A stretch of DNA of 64,000 nucleotides from NCBI GenBank assembly GCA_963699345.1, contig CAVOTL010000007.1:744001-808000 (forward strand), in the 5' to 3' direction. Positions 33,135-43,120 of this stretch are shown here, piece by piece (the stretch's first letter is position 1; each line of letters opens with the position of its first letter). The translations under genes were made by a program, and so were the position numbers. The stretch is from Bog-756 sp963699345. Its GTDB lineage: Bacteria > Actinomycetota > Acidimicrobiia > Acidimicrobiales > RAAP-2. The notes below the pieces were generated by a model. It searched no databases. It was not told the origin of the DNA and worked only from the letters and a program-made list of their open reading frames with translations.

Positions 33135-34028
33135 TCAGCCGGCCGCTTCGATCACCACGGCCGGCTTGATCCGGTCCGTCTCGGTGGCCTCGTAGACGGC
33201 CAGCAGGTGGTGGGCGTCGTCGACGAGGCCCCACGGCCCCTCCCCCGCCACCCCCAGCGGCACGCGGTCGAGCGGCAGTCCCCGGGCGACCAGCTTCTGG
33301 GCGTCGATGGGCACCACGACCTGGTCGAGGTCGCGCATGGCCTGGGCCGGGGTGAGCACGACCGCCGGCGTCAGTTCGTCGACCAGTCGGGCGTCCTCGG
33401 TGGCGAACGACCCGATCCGGGTCCGTCGCAGGTTGCGCAGGTGGGCCCCGCCCCCGAGCGCCTCGCCCAGATCGGCGGCCAGCACCCGGACGTAGGTGCC
33501 CGACGAGCACACGACCTCGATGCGGAAGACCCCCGGGGCCAGACCCGGGGCGACGTCGTAGCGGTAGACGGTGACCGGCCGGGCCGAACGCTCGACCTCG
33601 ATCCCCTCCCGGGCCAGGGCGTGGAGGCGCCGCCCGTCCACCTTGACCGCCGACACCATCGGCGGGACCTGCTCGATGTCGCCGGTCAGCCCGGCCGCCG
33701 CCTCCCGGACGGCCGCCAGCGACACGTCCTCCATGTCCCACGTCCCGGTCACCTCGCCGGAGGCGTCGAGCGTGGAGGTGGCGGTACCCAGCACCACCTC
33801 GGCCTCGTAGGTCTTGGGGAGGGCCGTCAGGAACCGCATGAGGCGGGTCGTGCGGCCGAGACCGACCAGCAGGACGCCGGTGGCGTCGGGGTCGAGGGTG
33901 CCGGCGTGTCCGACGCGCTTCTGGCCGAAGATGCGCCGACAGCGGGCCACCACGTCGTGGGACGTCCAGCCGGCCTCCTTGTCCACCACCACCAGGCCGT
34001 TCACCTGGTCCGTCGGCGCCGGGCTCAC
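33135..34028 (-). CDS. truB: tRNA pseudouridine-55 synthase
   Basis: 297 residues. GLVVVDKEAGWTSHDVVARCR at the N-terminus and VGHAGTLDPDATGVLLVGLG, which contains the catalytic Asp of TruB, are diagnostic; KTYEAEVVLGTATSTLDASG and SAVKVDGRRLHALAREG follow in the normal order. The C-terminal PUA-like part includes LDQVVVPIDAQKLVARG. It makes the T-loop pseudouridine in all tRNAs. The GTG start overlaps the rbfA stop (GTGA), and the order infB-rbfA-truB-ribF is conserved. Confidence 0.96.
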   Translation of the reverse strand: MSPAPTDQVNGLVVVDKEAGWTSHDVVARCRRIFGQKRVGHAGTLDPDATGVLLVGLGRTTRLMRFLTALPKTYEAEVVLGTATSTLDASGEVTGTWDMEDVSLAAVREAAAGLTGDIEQVPPMVSAVKVDGRRLHALAREGIEVERSARPVTVYRYDVAPGLAPGVFRIEVVCSSGTYVRVLAADLGEALGGGAHLRNLRRTRIGSFATEDARLVDELTPAVVLTPAQAMRDLDQVVVPIDAQKLVARGLPLDRVPLGVAGEGPWGLVDDAHHLLAVYEATETDRIKPAVVIEAAG

Positions 34029-34438
34029 CGGTAGTTGTCGTCCCCTCCGTCGACCTCGGGTCGCCCCGCGGCGTCATCGGACTCGTGGATGTGACGGATG
34101 ACGTCCTCGATCCGGTTGCCGGTGACGACGGCCGGGTCCTGGACGAAGGAGAGCTGCGGCGTCCGCTTCAGCTGGGTCTGGCGGGCGACGGCCCGCTGCA
34201 CCTGGACCCGGCGGTCACCGAGGGCGGCCGCCGCGTCGTCGGAGAGCGAGCTCAGGTACACCGTCGCCTGACGCAGGTCGGCCGTGGTGTCGACCGAGGT
34301 CACCGTCACCAGCCGCAGCCGCTCGTCGGCGTCGGCCAGGCGCTCGAGCTCGTCGGCGACCACCTGGCGCAGGACCTGGTTGACCCGCAACGAGCGGGAG
34401 TAGGGGGCGACGCCCCGGTTGTCCTGACGACGTGCCAC
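34025..34438 (-). CDS. rbfA: 30S ribosome-binding factor A
   Basis: 137 residues. The KH-fold core is seen in RVNQVLRQVVADELERL, LVTVTSVDTTADLRQATVYLS and RTPQLSFVQDPAV, typical of RbfA, which assists late maturation of the 16S rRNA 5' end on the small subunit. A short acidic tail follows. GTG 34438 is the start giving the standard N-terminus; the gene is 61 bases downstream of infB and overlaps truB. Confidence 0.94.
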   Translation of the reverse strand: MARRQDNRGVAPYSRSLRVNQVLRQVVADELERLADADERLRLVTVTSVDTTADLRQATVYLSSLSDDAAAALGDRRVQVQRAVARQTQLKRTPQLSFVQDPAVVTGNRIEDVIRHIHESDDAAGRPEVDGGDDNYR

Positions 34439-34499
34439 TGGCCCTCCGGTCCGTCCACGACCCCTGCCCGCCCCGCCCCGGTGGGGGCGGAGGCGACGG

Positions 34500-37482
34500 T
34501 CAGGTGCGGGGGATCTCCCGCTCGTCGTAGGTCTCGATGATGTCGCCGTCCTTCAGGTCCTGGTAGTCCGAGAGGCCGATGCCGCACTCGAACCCGGCCT
34601 GGACTTCGCGGGCGTCGTCCTTGAACCGGCGCAGCGACGTGATGGCGCCCTTCCAGATGACCACACCGTCCCGCAGGAAGCGCACCTTGGATCCCCGGGT
34701 GATGACGCCCTCCCGGACGTAGCAGCCGGCGATGGCACCGATCCGGGGGACCCGGAACACCTGGCGCACCTCGGCCTCACCCGTGACCACCTCTTCGAAG
34801 ACCGGCGACAACAGACCGAGCATGGCGGCCTCGAGGTCCTCGAGCAGCTTGTAGATGATCTCGTAGGTCCGGATCTCCACGTCGGCCTTGGCCGCCATGT
34901 CCCGGGCCCGTCGGTCGGGACGCACGTTGAAGCCGATGATGGTGGCCGTGGAGGCCTGGGCCAGCTCGACGTCGGACTCGGTGATGCCGCCGACGCCGCG
35001 GTGGACGAAGCTGAGCTTGACGTCATCGCGTTCCAGCTTGCGCAGACTCTCGGTGACGGCCTCCAGCGAACCTCGCACGTCGGCCTTCAAGATGAGGTTC
35101 AGCGTGGCCGTCTCACCCCGCTGGATCTGTTCGAACAGGTCCTCGAGCTTGGCGCCACCCAGGGCGGACGTGGCGGCGGGCACGTGGCCGGCCACCCGGT
35201 AGCGGTGGGCGCGGGCCTCACCGATGGTGCGGGCCTGGGCCAGTTCGGGGGCCACCCGGAACTCGTCCCCCGCCTCGGGCGGCTCGGAGAACCCGAGCAC
35301 CTGCACCGGGGTCGAGGGCGGTGCCTCCTTGATCTGGTGGCCGTGGTCGTCGACCAGGGCCTTGACCTTGCCCCAGGCGGCTCCGGCCACGATCGGGTCA
35401 CCCACCCGGAGGGTTCCGCGCTCGACGATGACCGACGCCACCGGGCCCCGGCCGATCTCGAGTTCGGCTTCCAGGACGACGCCCCGGGCCCGGCCCTCGG
35501 GCGACGCCTGGAGCTCCTCGATCTCGGCGACCAGCACGATCTGCTCGAGCAGGTCCTCGATGCCGAGGGACTGCAGGGCCGACACCTCGACGGCGATGGT
35601 GTCACCGCCCCAGGCCTCGGGGACGAGGCCGTGCTCCGACAGCTGCTGGAGCACCCGGTTCGGGTCGGCCTCGTCGCGGTCGATCTTGTTCACGGCCACG
35701 ATGATCGGGACGTCGGCGGCCTTGGCGTGGTCGATGGCCTCGACCGTCTGGGGCATGACGCCGTCGTCGGCGGCCACCACCAGCACCACGATGTCGGTGA
35801 CCTCGGCCCCGCGGGCGCGCATCGCCGTGAAGGCCTCGTGGCCCGGCGTGTCGATGAACGTGATCGGGTGTCCGTCCCAGTCGACCTGGTAGGCACCGAT
35901 GTGCTGGGTGATGCCGCCCGCCTCGCCCGCCACGACGTTGGCCGAGCGGATGCGGTCGAGCAGCAGGGTCTTGCCGTGGTCGACGTGGCCCATGACGGTG
36001 ACCACCGGCGGACGGGGTCGTAGCTCGGACTCGTCCACCTCTTCGTCGTCGTCGTCGAAGAACTTGGCCAACAGCTCGGCCTCGCGCTCCTCGCCGGGGT
36101 CGACCAGGCGCACCTCGGCGCCCAGTTCGGCGGCGAAGAGCTCGATCATGTCGTCGGTCAGGGACTGGGTGGCCGTCACCATCTCCCCCTGGAGGAGGAG
36201 GAAGCGGACGACGTCACCGGCCGACCGGTTCAGCTTGGGTCCGAGGTCGCGGGCCGTCGAGCCGCGCTCGATGATGACCTCGTTCTCGGGCACCGGCGCC
36301 GTCGAGGGCGCGTAGGCGGTGAGCGTGGTCGGCTCGAGCTCTTCGAGGTTCCGACGGCGACGGCGGGGTCGCCGCTGGTTCGGACGGCCGCGGCCGACTC
36401 CGGGACCGCCCCGACCTCCGGGGCCACCACCGGGACCTCCGGGGCCACCGCCGGGGCCGCCACCGGGACGTCCGCCCCCGTAGCCCCCGGTGGATCCACC
36501 GGGACGACCGCCGTAGCCACCGCCCGAGGCACCCGGGGGGCCACCGGTACGGGGCGCTCCGGGGCGACCGGCGCCACCGGGTCCGCTCGGACGGCCGCTG
36601 AAGCCCGGACGCGGGGCGCCGGGAGGCGGGCGACGGCCACCCGCCCCGGGGGGCGGGGGGATCGGCTTGCCGGACAGCGAGCGGGGTGGACCACCGGGCG
36701 GGGGCGGGATCGGCCTGCCCGTCGCGCTGGTCGGCGGTCGGACCGGACCGGAACCGGGACGCGGGGGCGCCCCGGCGGGCGCCGCGGCGGCCGGAGCGGC
36801 CGGGGCGGCGGCCGGGGCCGGGGCCGGTGCGGGGGCGGACGCAGCCGGTGCGGCAGGCACCGCGGGTGCGGGAGGAGCGGCCGGCGCGGCTGGCCGGGGC
36901 CGTCGGCGCCGGGGCTGTCGGAGTCGGGGGCGCCGTCGCGGGTGCCGGGGCCGCCGCCGCCGGCGCCACGGGGGCGACAGGGCTGGGGGCCGGGACGGGC
37001 GCGGGAGCCGGGGCGGGAGCCGCTGCCGGCGCCACGGGCGTCGGAGGCGCCGGAGCGGGTCGGGGTGCCGGGGCCGGGGCGGGAGCGGGGGCGACGCCGG
37101 GCTGCTCGGAGGCGGGGCGGCTCGTCACCAGTCGGGCGCCGGTGCGCTTCACCGGGGGTGTCGACGGACCGGGGTCCTCTCCCGTCGTCGGATCGTCACC
37201 GACGGCGGCCGGCGCCGCCGGCTCGCCGGTGGGCGCGGCCTTCTTGGCCGGGGCCTTCTTGGCGGCGGCCTTCTTGGCCGGCGCAGCAGGCTCCTCCGGC
37301 TGGACCGGACGGCGCAGGCCCTCCCGGTCCGCCTTCCTACGGGCGCGGTCGGCCTGCGCGTCCTCGATGGACGACGAATGGCTCTTGACGCCCATCCCGA
37401 GGGACAGGCAGAGGTCAAGGGCCTCCTTGTTGGTCAGGCCGAGCTCATGAGCGAGCTCGTATACCCGGATCTTCTTCGGCAA
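34500..37482 (-). CDS. infB: Translation initiation factor IF-2, frame interrupted by a +1 indel
   Basis: The N-terminus reads from ATG 37482 (PKKIRVYELAHELGLTNKEA, an IF2_N domain) through a long Ala/Pro linker, then the frame changes near 36880-36899. From there the other frame carries a Gly/Arg/Pro-rich stretch, a second IF2_N domain, the GTPase (GHVDHGKT, DTPGHEAF, NKID) and domains II-IV to the stop at 34500. The span is 3n+1; one surplus base, for instance in the CCCC run at 36896-36899 (minus strand), explains it. The reconstructed protein has about 993 residues. IF-2 is essential and brings fMet-tRNA to the 30S subunit, so a real disruption is very unlikely. Internal initiation of a short form remains possible. 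Confidence 0.9.
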
Positions 37483-37551
37483 CGGCTGTTACTGCCCTTC
37501 CTTCGATGTCGCAGGTGCCACAGTGCACATACGACCCTCCATCCTCGCACA

Positions 37552-37841
37552 TCACAAGACCGGTCTGGCCGAGCCGTCCGGGCCCGGGCCTCCGGTCGAC
37601 CCTCCGAGCGTCCGACGGAGCCCGTCGACCGCCCCGGTGGCCACCGGGCCCCGGAGGGCCCGCTCGAACGCCCGGCGCTTGTGCGCCGCGTCCAGGCAGG
37701 TCACCGAGTCCCGGCACAACCAGGCACCACGACCCGGGAGCGTCCGCCCCAGGCCCAGGGTGCCGTCCCCGAGACGCACCACCCGCACCATGGTGTCGGC
37801 CGGACCGGTCCGGCGGCACCCGATGCAGGTTCGCCGAGGGG

Positions 37842-37845
<4 letters not shown>
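37552..37845 (-). CDS. ylxR: YlxR (DUF448) RNA-binding protein, start codon uncertain
   Basis: About 97 residues. RRTCIGCRRTGPADTMVRVV is the YlxR signature, followed by GRTLPGRGAWLCRDSVTCL and a helical end with RAFERALRG. It is a small nucleoid- or RNA-binding protein always located between nusA and infB. No ATG, GTG or TTG lies at the expected place; the only codon with a well-placed GGGGAGG ribosome site (seven bases away) is ATA at 37845-37843, which overlaps the nusA stop. Either ATA is used as a rare start or the base is an error. Confidence 0.75.
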
Positions 37846-39130
<1,285 letters not shown>

Positions 39131-39134
<4 letters not shown>

Positions 39135-39673
39135 GGGGTAACGACCTGCTTCCTCTTCTGCGTCTTCTTCCGGCCCGGAGCCTGGCCACCGGACCTCTTG
39201 GCGGCCGGGTTGCCCGGGGTGTCCTGCCCGCCCCACACGAAGACCGTGCGGACCCGGTCGATGTCCCCGTAGGCGAGGCGGACCGGCTCGTCGTCGGACC
39301 CCTCGACGGCCAGGTTGAATCCCTCGTCGTCCGAGGCCACCAGGGTGCCCCGGAGCCGTCGGTCGCCGGGTACCTGCGGGCGGGTCTTGACCGTCACCAG
39401 GGCGCCGACGGCCTTGGCGAAGTGGGCCGGGGTGCGGAGCGGCCGTTCGATCCCGGGACTGGACACCTCGAGCGAGTACCGGCCCGGGAACGGGTCGAGG
39501 TCGTCGAGCAGCGCCGAAGCGGCCCGGTTGGCGGCGGTGAGGGCCTCGAGGTCCACCCCGCCCTCACGGTCGACGGTCACCTGGAGCACGCCGCCCTTCA
39601 TCTCGACGTCGACCAGTTCGAGGTCGACCGCCGCCACCACCGGCTGGAGGGCGGCGAAGAGATCCTGTTCCAT
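39131..39673 (-). CDS. rimP: Ribosome maturation factor RimP
   Basis: 180 residues. The N-terminal alpha/beta domain has LELVDVEMKGGVLQVTVDREGGVDLEAL and LEVSSPGIERPLRTPAHFAKAVG, the classic RimP stretch; a C-terminal SH3-like domain follows (RLRGTLVASDDEGFNLAVEG). The last 30 residues are basic and Lys-rich, unlike many RimP proteins. It assists 30S assembly. First gene of the rimP-nusA-ylxR-infB transcript; promoter and leader hairpin lie just upstream. Confidence 0.95.
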
Positions 39674-39790
39674 CTGCGCCTCCTCCTCTCCGGTGGGTGT
39701 GTCTGTCGTCGGTCGCGTTCGTCCTGCTCAAGGGCCGTCGACCCGGAGGTCCCGACCTGTCCTGCCCGCCCGGGGGAGGCGTTTCCGACC

Positions 39791-39820
39791 AAAACAAAAG
39801 CGTGGGCTGGCCGCCCACGC
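39791..39820 (-). terminator. Rho-independent terminator or attenuator ahead of rimP
   Basis: On the minus strand GCGTGGGC, loop GGCCA, GCCCACGC, then TTTTGTTTT. The 8-bp perfect GC stem with an eight-T tail is the best intrinsic terminator in the window. It can end the proS transcript, but it also lies inside the leader of the rimP-nusA operon and could act as an attenuator. Confidence 0.85.
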
Positions 39821-39862
39821 CTCGTCAGCGTCACTACACCCCAACCGAACGGCAGAGTGGAA

Positions 39863-39871
39863 AGTATAGCA
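39863..39871 (-). promoter_or_regulatory. Extended -10 promoter of the rimP-nusA-infB operon
   Basis: Minus-strand TGCTATACT is a perfect extended -10 (TGN-TATACT) in GC-rich surroundings. Transcription would start near 39856 and run into the hairpin at 39820-39791. No clear -35 is visible, as usual for extended -10 promoters. Confidence 0.65.
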
Positions 39872-39975
39872 GCGACAGGGGCCCGGTGGGACCCTGACCT
39901 GGTCGTCCGCCCCCGGGGGCGACCCGCCACCGGGCCGGTCACCAGGGGTGGACGTGGCGCCGGCGGATGCCGTGG

Positions 39976-41682
39976 TCAGGGGGAGACGATGACCTCGGCC
40001 GGTGCGTCCAACGCCAGTTCGCGTTCCTCGCCGGTGGCCCGCGAGCGCCACTCGACGATGCCCCGGGCCACGCCCTTGGCCCCGACCACCAGCCGGACCG
40101 GGATCCCGATCAGGTCGGCGTCGGCGAACTTCACCCCGGGCGAGACGTCCCGGTCGTCGTAGAGCACGTCCACGCCGGCGGCCACCAGACGGTCGTGGAG
40201 GGCATCGGCGGCCCCGGCCACCTCGGGGGCCCGCCCGGCGCCGAGGGCGACCAGGTGGACCGGGAAGGGCGCCAGGGCGGCGGGCCACACCAGTCCCCGG
40301 TCGTCATGGTGCTCCTCGGCCACCACCGAGAGGAGTCGGGAGACGCCCATGCCGTAGCAGCCCATCGAGAAGACGGCCTCGTCACCGTCCTCGGCGACGA
40401 ACGAGGCACCGGGGAGGACGTCCGAGTACCGGGTGCCCAGTTGGAAGGTGTGGGCGGCCTCCACCGAGCGGACCAGTTCCACCTCCGCGCCGCAGCGCGG
40501 ACACCGGTCACCACTGGCCACCTCCGCGAAGGAGCCCCACCGGTCCACGACGAAGTCACGGCCGACGAGCGCACCGCTCACGTGATGGTCGGGTCGGTTG
40601 GCCCCGACGATCCACGGGCCCGGTCGGGCCACCCCCACGTCGGCCACCACGCTGATCCCCGCGTCCTGCTGGCCCATCGGACCGATGTACCCCTTGACCA
40701 GCGAGGGATGGGCGGCGAAGTCCTCGTCCTCGAACAGCCGCCAGCCCGAGGGCAGCCGGGCCTCACGATCCCCCGGGAGGAGGAGGAGCACGGCGTCACC
40801 CTCGGCGTCGACCACCGCCAGACTCTTCAGCAGGTCCGCGGGGGTGACGGACGGATCGTCGAAGAAGGCCACGACACCGTCGATGCCGGGCCGGTCGGGG
40901 GTGTGGTGCACGACGACGTCGGCGGCGTCCGGATCCGGGGCCACGGGGTCCTCGAAGCCGCCCCGGGTGGCGGCCTCCACGTTGGCCGCGTATCCGCAGC
41001 CCGTACAGCGCACGAAGTGGTCCTCCCCCACCGCCGACGGCACCATGAACTCGTGGTTGACCTCCCCGCCGATGGCCCCGGACTCGGCCTCCACCGGGGA
41101 CACGTCGAGGTCCAGACGCCCGAAGATCCGCAGATAGGCCTCGTAGACCGTCCGGTAGGACGCCTGCATGGCCTCGGGATCGACATCGAACGAATAGGCG
41201 TCGCACATGATCAGCTCGCGCGTCCGCAGGAGGCCGAAGCGGGGGCGGGCCTCGTCGCGGAACTTGACCTGGACCTGGTACACGGTGAGGGGCAGCTGGC
41301 GGTACGAGTCGACCTCGGCGCCGACGGTGACGGTCACCACCTCCTCATGGGTCGGCCCGAGCACGAAGGAGCCGCCCCGGCCCTCGACCTGCATGGCCGG
41401 CAGCGCGTCCGATCCGAACATGGCGGCACGCCCGCTCTGCTCCCACAGTTCGAGCGGATGCAGGGCCGGCAGGAGCAGCTCCTGGCAGTCGGCGGCATCG
41501 AGCTCTTCGCGGATGACCGCCTCGATGTTGTGCAGCACGCGGAGCCCGAGCGGCAGGAAGCTGTACACGCCCGAAGCCAGTCGACGGATGAACCCACCCC
41601 GCACCAGCAGTTGATGGCTGACGACCTCGGCGTCGGCCGGAGCCTCTCGCAGGGTACGGACCAGGAGGCGGGACATGCGCAT
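39976..41682 (-). CDS. proS: Prolyl-tRNA synthetase (bacterial type)
   Basis: 568 residues, class II synthetase with the editing insertion of bacterial ProRS. Motif 1 region: ASGVYSFLPLGLRVLHNIEAVIREE; motif 2 with VKFRDEARPRFGLLRTREL; then EVNHEFMVPSAVGEDHF and the INS editing domain (about 220-380); motif 3: FSMGCYGMGVSRLLSVVAEEHHD. The C-terminal anticodon-binding domain has PFPVHLVALG and YDDRDVSPGVKFADADLIGIP. It charges tRNA-Pro in the cytoplasm. The first ATG (41682) is eight bases after TAGGCT; the next Met two codons on is also possible. Confidence 0.96.
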   Translation of the reverse strand: MRMSRLLVRTLREAPADAEVVSHQLLVRGGFIRRLASGVYSFLPLGLRVLHNIEAVIREELDAADCQELLLPALHPLELWEQSGRAAMFGSDALPAMQVEGRGGSFVLGPTHEEVVTVTVGAEVDSYRQLPLTVYQVQVKFRDEARPRFGLLRTRELIMCDAYSFDVDPEAMQASYRTVYEAYLRIFGRLDLDVSPVEAESGAIGGEVNHEFMVPSAVGEDHFVRCTGCGYAANVEAATRGGFEDPVAPDPDAADVVVHHTPDRPGIDGVVAFFDDPSVTPADLLKSLAVVDAEGDAVLLLLPGDREARLPSGWRLFEDEDFAAHPSLVKGYIGPMGQQDAGISVVADVGVARPGPWIVGANRPDHHVSGALVGRDFVVDRWGSFAEVASGDRCPRCGAEVELVRSVEAAHTFQLGTRYSDVLPGASFVAEDGDEAVFSMGCYGMGVSRLLSVVAEEHHDDRGLVWPAALAPFPVHLVALGAGRAPEVAGAADALHDRLVAAGVDVLYDDRDVSPGVKFADADLIGIPVRLVVGAKGVARGIVEWRSRATGEERELALDAPAEVIVSP

Positions 41683-41690
41683 GGGCGGAG

Positions 41691-41696
41691 AGCCTA
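41691..41696 (-). promoter_or_regulatory. Probable leaderless -10 box of proS
   Basis: Minus-strand TAGGCT, eight bases upstream of ATG 41682, in the 96-base gap after ispG. No Shine-Dalgarno site is seen. Confidence 0.4.
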
Positions 41697-41778
41697 CCGG
41701 GAGCCGACCGTCGGCCCGGAAGCCGGTGGCGTCCGTCGGCAGCCACCGTCATCCGCCGCCGCGGGCAGTCGTACCCGC

Positions 41779-43026
41779 TCAGTCGGCGGGGCCGGCCTCG
41801 TCGCCGAAGCGCTTGCGGATCAGGTCGACCTTCACCTCCGACGCGTTGGCGTCGGCCCCCTTGGCGTCGAGCAGCTCCCGACGGTCGGCCTCGGCCTCGG
41901 CCGCGGCGCCCGCATCGGCCGCGGCCAGGCGGGCCTCGACCCCCTCGGCCACCAGCCGCTCGGCCTCGGCCACGAGCTCCTCGACCATGTCCTCTTCGGG
42001 CACGACCCGGACGATCTTGCCCTTGATGAACAGATGGCCCCGTTTCCGTCCGGCGGCGATGCCGAGGTCCGCCTCCCGGGCCTCACCCGGACCGTTGACC
42101 ACGCACCCCATGACGGCGACCTGGATGGGAAGGTTCCGGTCCTCGAGCGCGTCCTGGGCCGCCTTGGCCACGGCGATGACGTCGATCTCGGACCGGCCAC
42201 AACTCGGGCAGGCGATGAGGTCGAGCCCCTTGCGCTCGCGCAGGCCCAGGGCCTCGAGCAGTTGGCGACCGGCCCGGGCCTCCTCGACGGGGTCCGCGGT
42301 CAGGGAGTACCGGATGGTGTCGCCGATGCCCTCGGCCAACAACGTGGCGATGCCGGCGGTCCCCTTGATCAGTCCGGCCGGTGGTGGTCCGGCCTCGGTC
42401 ACCCCGAGGTGGAGCGGATGGTCGAACGTCTCCGAGGCGAGCCGGTACGACTCGATCATGAGCGGTACCGACGAGGCCTTGACCGAGATCTTCACATCCT
42501 GGAAGTCGACCTCGGCGAAGTAGGCGAGCTCCATCCGGGCCGATTCGACGAGCGCCTCCGGGGTGGCCCCGCCGTACTTCTTGTAGAGGTCGGGGTGGAG
42601 CGACCCGGCGTTCACCCCGATCCGGATGGGAACACCCCGGTCCTTCGCCTCGGCCGCCACCAGTTTGATCTCGTGGGGCTTGCGCAGGTTCCCCGGATTG
42701 AGCCGGAGGCCCTGCACGCCCGCTTCCAGCGCGGCGAGCGCCATCTCCACATGGAAGTGGATGTCGGCGATGATGGGGACGGGCGAGCGCGGGACGATGC
42801 GGGCCAGGCCCTCGGCCGCCTGTTCCTCGTTGCAGGTGCATCGGACGATGTCGGCCCCGGCGGCGGCCAGTGCGTAAACCTGGGCGAGGGTGGCGTCCAC
42901 GTCGGCCGTCTTGGTGGTCGTCATCGACTGGACCGTGACCGGTGCACCGCCACCCACCGGCACGTCACCTACCTGGATCCGCCGGGTGGGGCGGCGCTCG
43001 GTCAGGCTCCCTCGGGGGTGTGGCAT
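41779..43026 (-). CDS. ispG: 4-hydroxy-3-methylbut-2-enyl-diphosphate synthase (IspG)
   Basis: 415 residues. The TIM-barrel part starts RRIQVGDVPVGGGAPVTVQSM and includes PIIADIHFHVEMAL, GLRLNPGNLRKPHEI and RIGVNAGSL. The 4Fe-4S domain has CPSCGRSEID and MGCVVNGPGEAREADLGIAA, which supply the cluster cysteines. It converts methylerythritol cyclodiphosphate to HMBPP, the next-to-last MEP-pathway step; dxr lies two genes away. A Glu/Ala-rich C-terminal extension of about 50 residues beyond the usual end is unusual. ATG 43026 is seven bases after TAGCAT. Confidence 0.95.
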   Translation of the reverse strand: MPHPRGSLTERRPTRRIQVGDVPVGGGAPVTVQSMTTTKTADVDATLAQVYALAAAGADIVRCTCNEEQAAEGLARIVPRSPVPIIADIHFHVEMALAALEAGVQGLRLNPGNLRKPHEIKLVAAEAKDRGVPIRIGVNAGSLHPDLYKKYGGATPEALVESARMELAYFAEVDFQDVKISVKASSVPLMIESYRLASETFDHPLHLGVTEAGPPPAGLIKGTAGIATLLAEGIGDTIRYSLTADPVEEARAGRQLLEALGLRERKGLDLIACPSCGRSEIDVIAVAKAAQDALEDRNLPIQVAVMGCVVNGPGEAREADLGIAAGRKRGHLFIKGKIVRVVPEEDMVEELVAEAERLVAEGVEARLAAADAGAAAEAEADRRELLDAKGADANASEVKVDLIRKRFGDEAGPAD

Positions 43027-43033
43027 GCCCCCG

Positions 43034-43039
43034 ATGCTA
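43034..43039 (-). promoter_or_regulatory. Probable leaderless -10 box of ispG
   Basis: Minus-strand TAGCAT lies seven bases upstream of ATG 43026, in the gap after the M50 protease gene. Confidence 0.45.
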
Positions 43040-43120
43040 CCGGGGGACGTCCCGACGACGGCCCCGCGGGGGCCGGGTCGTCGGGGTCACGGGCACCCGT
43101 CCGGGTGCACGGCCCCCGCC

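Larger units (their letters stand above)
39674..39975. other. 302-base non-coding region between proS and rimP
   Basis: Holds a minus-strand extended -10 promoter (39863-39871) and, about 40 bases downstream of the inferred transcription start, a terminator-shaped hairpin with T-rich tail (39791-39820). The remaining 120 bases before rimP would be the rest of the leader. No ORF of interest. Confidence 0.75.

Noticed and set aside
36400..37300. Dense GC-rich repeats in infB considered as a repeat array or CRISPR-like element
   Set aside because: They are degenerate Ala/Pro and Gly/Pro codon repeats in frame with IF-2, without regular spacer-repeat structure.
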